DNA of 6,923 bases, from contig QHXU01000136.1 of assembly GCA_003223065.1 (NCBI GenBank), forward strand, positions 1 through 6,923. Reading direction: 5' to 3'. How positions within the stretch are numbered: the stretch's first letter is position 1; each line of letters begins with the position of its first letter. The notes under the pieces are model-generated. The model saw nothing but the letters and a program-made list of their open reading frames with translations, did no database searches and had not been told where the DNA came from. This DNA is from Acidobacteriota bacterium (GTDB lineage: Bacteria > Acidobacteriota > Terriglobia > Bryobacterales > Bryobacteraceae). The position numbers and the translations under genes were made by a program. Below are positions 5,993 through 6,923 of the stretch, in pieces.

Positions 5993-6372
5993 GACGCTTT
6001 GCTCCACACGGCCTTTCGCCAGGGAGCCCTCGCTGCCAGCTGCCCGGCCCGCAAGCGGAACACGCGGCTGCGCCCGTAGAGCAGCCAGTCAACCAATAGT
6101 CCCAGGCCGCCCAGCAACGCCAGCCAGGGCCACAGATCCCGAGGCCTGATGTTCTGGCCGGAGGTGCGCGGCACGCCACGCCGGGCGTTCGGAGGGGGTT
6201 GCCAAATGGCGTCTGCGACATCAGGCAGCGTCAATGAATAGACCAATTCCCGATCGCCCATCAGGACCCGAACCGTGCCAGGCGCGCCGGAGAAAAACCG
6301 CAGCGTGTTCCCGGCGATGGTGAACGGCAGGGGACGCTGGTTCTCGTCGAGCAGTTCCGTTTTCAAGAGCAA
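5989..6372 (-). CDS. C-terminal tail of a BatA/VWA-type membrane protein (downstream of a frame break)
   Basis: This frame carries the natural end of the upstream gene and finishes at TGA 5989-5991. Its nominal TTG 6372 is only the first possible start after an in-frame stop and has no RBS, so it is not a credible start. Real homology probably begins near 6363. Visible parts are a beta-rich segment (ENQRPLPFTIAGNTLRFFSG, about residues 10-29), a proline-rich spacer, one TM helix at about 80-99 (LWPWLALLGGLGLLVDWLLY), and a basic cytoplasmic tail. The pattern of extracytoplasmic beta domain plus final TM helix suits the C-terminus of a membrane-anchored VWA/Bat-like protein. Its stop overlaps the next gene's ATG (ATGA), so the two were translated in tandem. 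Reading continues from the right-hand fragment if one A at 6360-6363 is dropped. Confidence 0.65.
   Translation of the reverse strand: MLLKTELLDENQRPLPFTIAGNTLRFFSGAPGTVRVLMGDRELVYSLTLPDVADAIWQPPPNARRGVPRTSGQNIRPRDLWPWLALLGGLGLLVDWLLYGRSRVFRLRAGQLAARAPWRKAVWSKAS
6002..6005 (-). promoter_or_regulatory. Ribosome binding site of the double-VWA gene
   Basis: GGAG on the minus strand, 9 nt before ATG 5992. It supports that start over the in-frame ATG 6007 and sits inside the end of the preceding gene, as expected for coupled translation. Confidence 0.5.
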
Positions 6373-6923
6373 GGTTCACGGTACCGACCGTGCCGGCCTG
6401 CACCTCCCAGCGGTGGAACGTCTCAGGAGCCATCCAGCGCAGAATGTTGGCGATCAGCAACGGAGTGGCCAGTTCGTATTTCATCGAGGAGCGCGCGGGA
6501 TGAAAGCCGATGGCCGCGATCTTCGGGCTGCCCGGGCGCGCAATGACCAGCGGTCCTTCCGCGGATTCAGCCACGGGAATATCGCCAGCCGAGGCCGTGA
6601 ACACCTCGGCCGATTCGAGTTGCACGTCTTTGGTGTGCAGGCCCGCGCCCAACGTTGTCTCAGGCCGCCACTGTTCCAGCTTCACGCCTGATCGCACGGC
6701 GCGCACCGGGATCGGCGAGCCGGCAGAGGGCGGCTCGATCCAGATCGAGTCCGCGTGGGGTCGCACATCGGGTGCAAAACGGTCCAGCAATACGATGTCA
6801 GCTTTCACCCGCGGGTCGTATTTTGCCGGGGCCTCGAACACGGCATTCACGTGCGGATTGGCGGCGATCAGAGGGCGCAAAAGTTGCGGTTCGGCCGAGT
6901 AAACCACGATTCGCAGCGGTTTC
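6221..6923 (-). CDS. Middle part of a BatA/VWA-type membrane protein, 5' end beyond the right edge
   Basis: The reading frame enters from the right edge (KPLRIVVYSAEPQLLRPLI), so GTG 6907 is internal and not a start. About 187 residues are genuine, to roughly 6362; after that the frame runs out as arginine-rich shadow to the stop at 6221. Visible features are an alpha/beta segment with ADIVLLDRFAP and DSIWIEPP, a segment with GPLVIARPGSPKIAAIGFHP, and a motif MKYELATPLLIANILRWMAP. I read this as the amidotransferase-like half that follows the VWA domain in long Bat-type proteins, but no MIDAS motif is inside the window, so the VWA part is inferred. Joined to the tail fragment it yields a protein ending with one TM helix. 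It heads the minus-strand block within the window. A MoxR ATPase and a DUF58 protein often lie upstream of such genes, which would be just past the edge. Confidence 0.6.
   Translation of the reverse strand, partial: KPLRIVVYSAEPQLLRPLIAANPHVNAVFEAPAKYDPRVKADIVLLDRFAPDVRPHADSIWIEPPSAGSPIPVRAVRSGVKLEQWRPETTLGAGLHTKDVQLESAEVFTASAGDIPVAESAEGPLVIARPGSPKIAAIGFHPARSSMKYELATPLLIANILRWMAPETFHRWEVQAGTVGTVNLALENGTARREPASPAVHHRREHAAVFLRRAWHGSGPDGRSGIGLFIDAA

Noticed and set aside
4610..6079. Plus-strand open frame of 489 codons opposite the VWA gene
   Set aside because: Rich in Arg, His and Gln without domain structure, and antisense to two VWA and amidotransferase-like segments with clear motifs. It is a shadow frame despite its length.
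6905..6907. GTG 6907 as the start of the right-edge gene
   Set aside because: The frame is open through to the edge and the preceding residues (KPLRI) fit the beta-strand that follows, so the gene clearly begins outside the window.

Overview
The window is GC-rich and carries two unrelated blocks. Both read like chromosomal DNA of a soil-type bacterium. The pairing of a GT20 enzyme with a 'WPLCH/FWHIPWP' signature and a large membrane protein holding two VWA domains around an amidotransferase-like fold reminds me of Acidobacteria (Solibacter/Bryobacter type). That placement is an inference from recalled protein style, not from a marker gene or a search.

Block A, about 1-3407, is a divergent pair of units. 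On the minus strand, a trehalose-6-phosphate synthase-type glycosyltransferase (otsA-like) starts at 1234 and runs off the left edge. A 189-bp divergent intergenic region (1235-1423) carries an inverted repeat and an AT-rich core. On the plus strand, a two-gene two-component system follows: a membrane-bound HisKA_3 histidine kinase (1424-2824), then a NarL/FixJ-type response regulator (2760-3407) whose GTG start lies 65 nt inside the kinase gene. The shared divergent region makes local control of the trehalose gene possible, but nothing in the sequence proves it.

Block B, 3502-6923, is a minus-strand operon convergent with block A, transcribed from the right edge leftwards. It encodes the C-terminal part of a membrane-anchored protein of the BatA/VWA kind. 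An ATGA overlap joins it to a protein of about 829 residues with this layout: two TM helices, VWA, beta-rich linker, amidotransferase-like fold interrupted by a second VWA, C-terminal TM helix.

Both block B genes are broken by a +1 frame change, one at 4784-4786 and one at 6360-6363. Each falls in a short A-run of the coding strand, and deleting one A would repair either gene. Either the locus is decaying or the assembly has two indels. Block A genes show no such break. The gap between the convergent blocks (3408-3501) holds only a weak 44-codon reading frame and no clear terminator. I see no RNA gene, CRISPR, IS element, phage or defence system. The most notable observations are the paired frameshifts and the domain architecture they interrupt; I do not see convincing evidence of a wholly new system.
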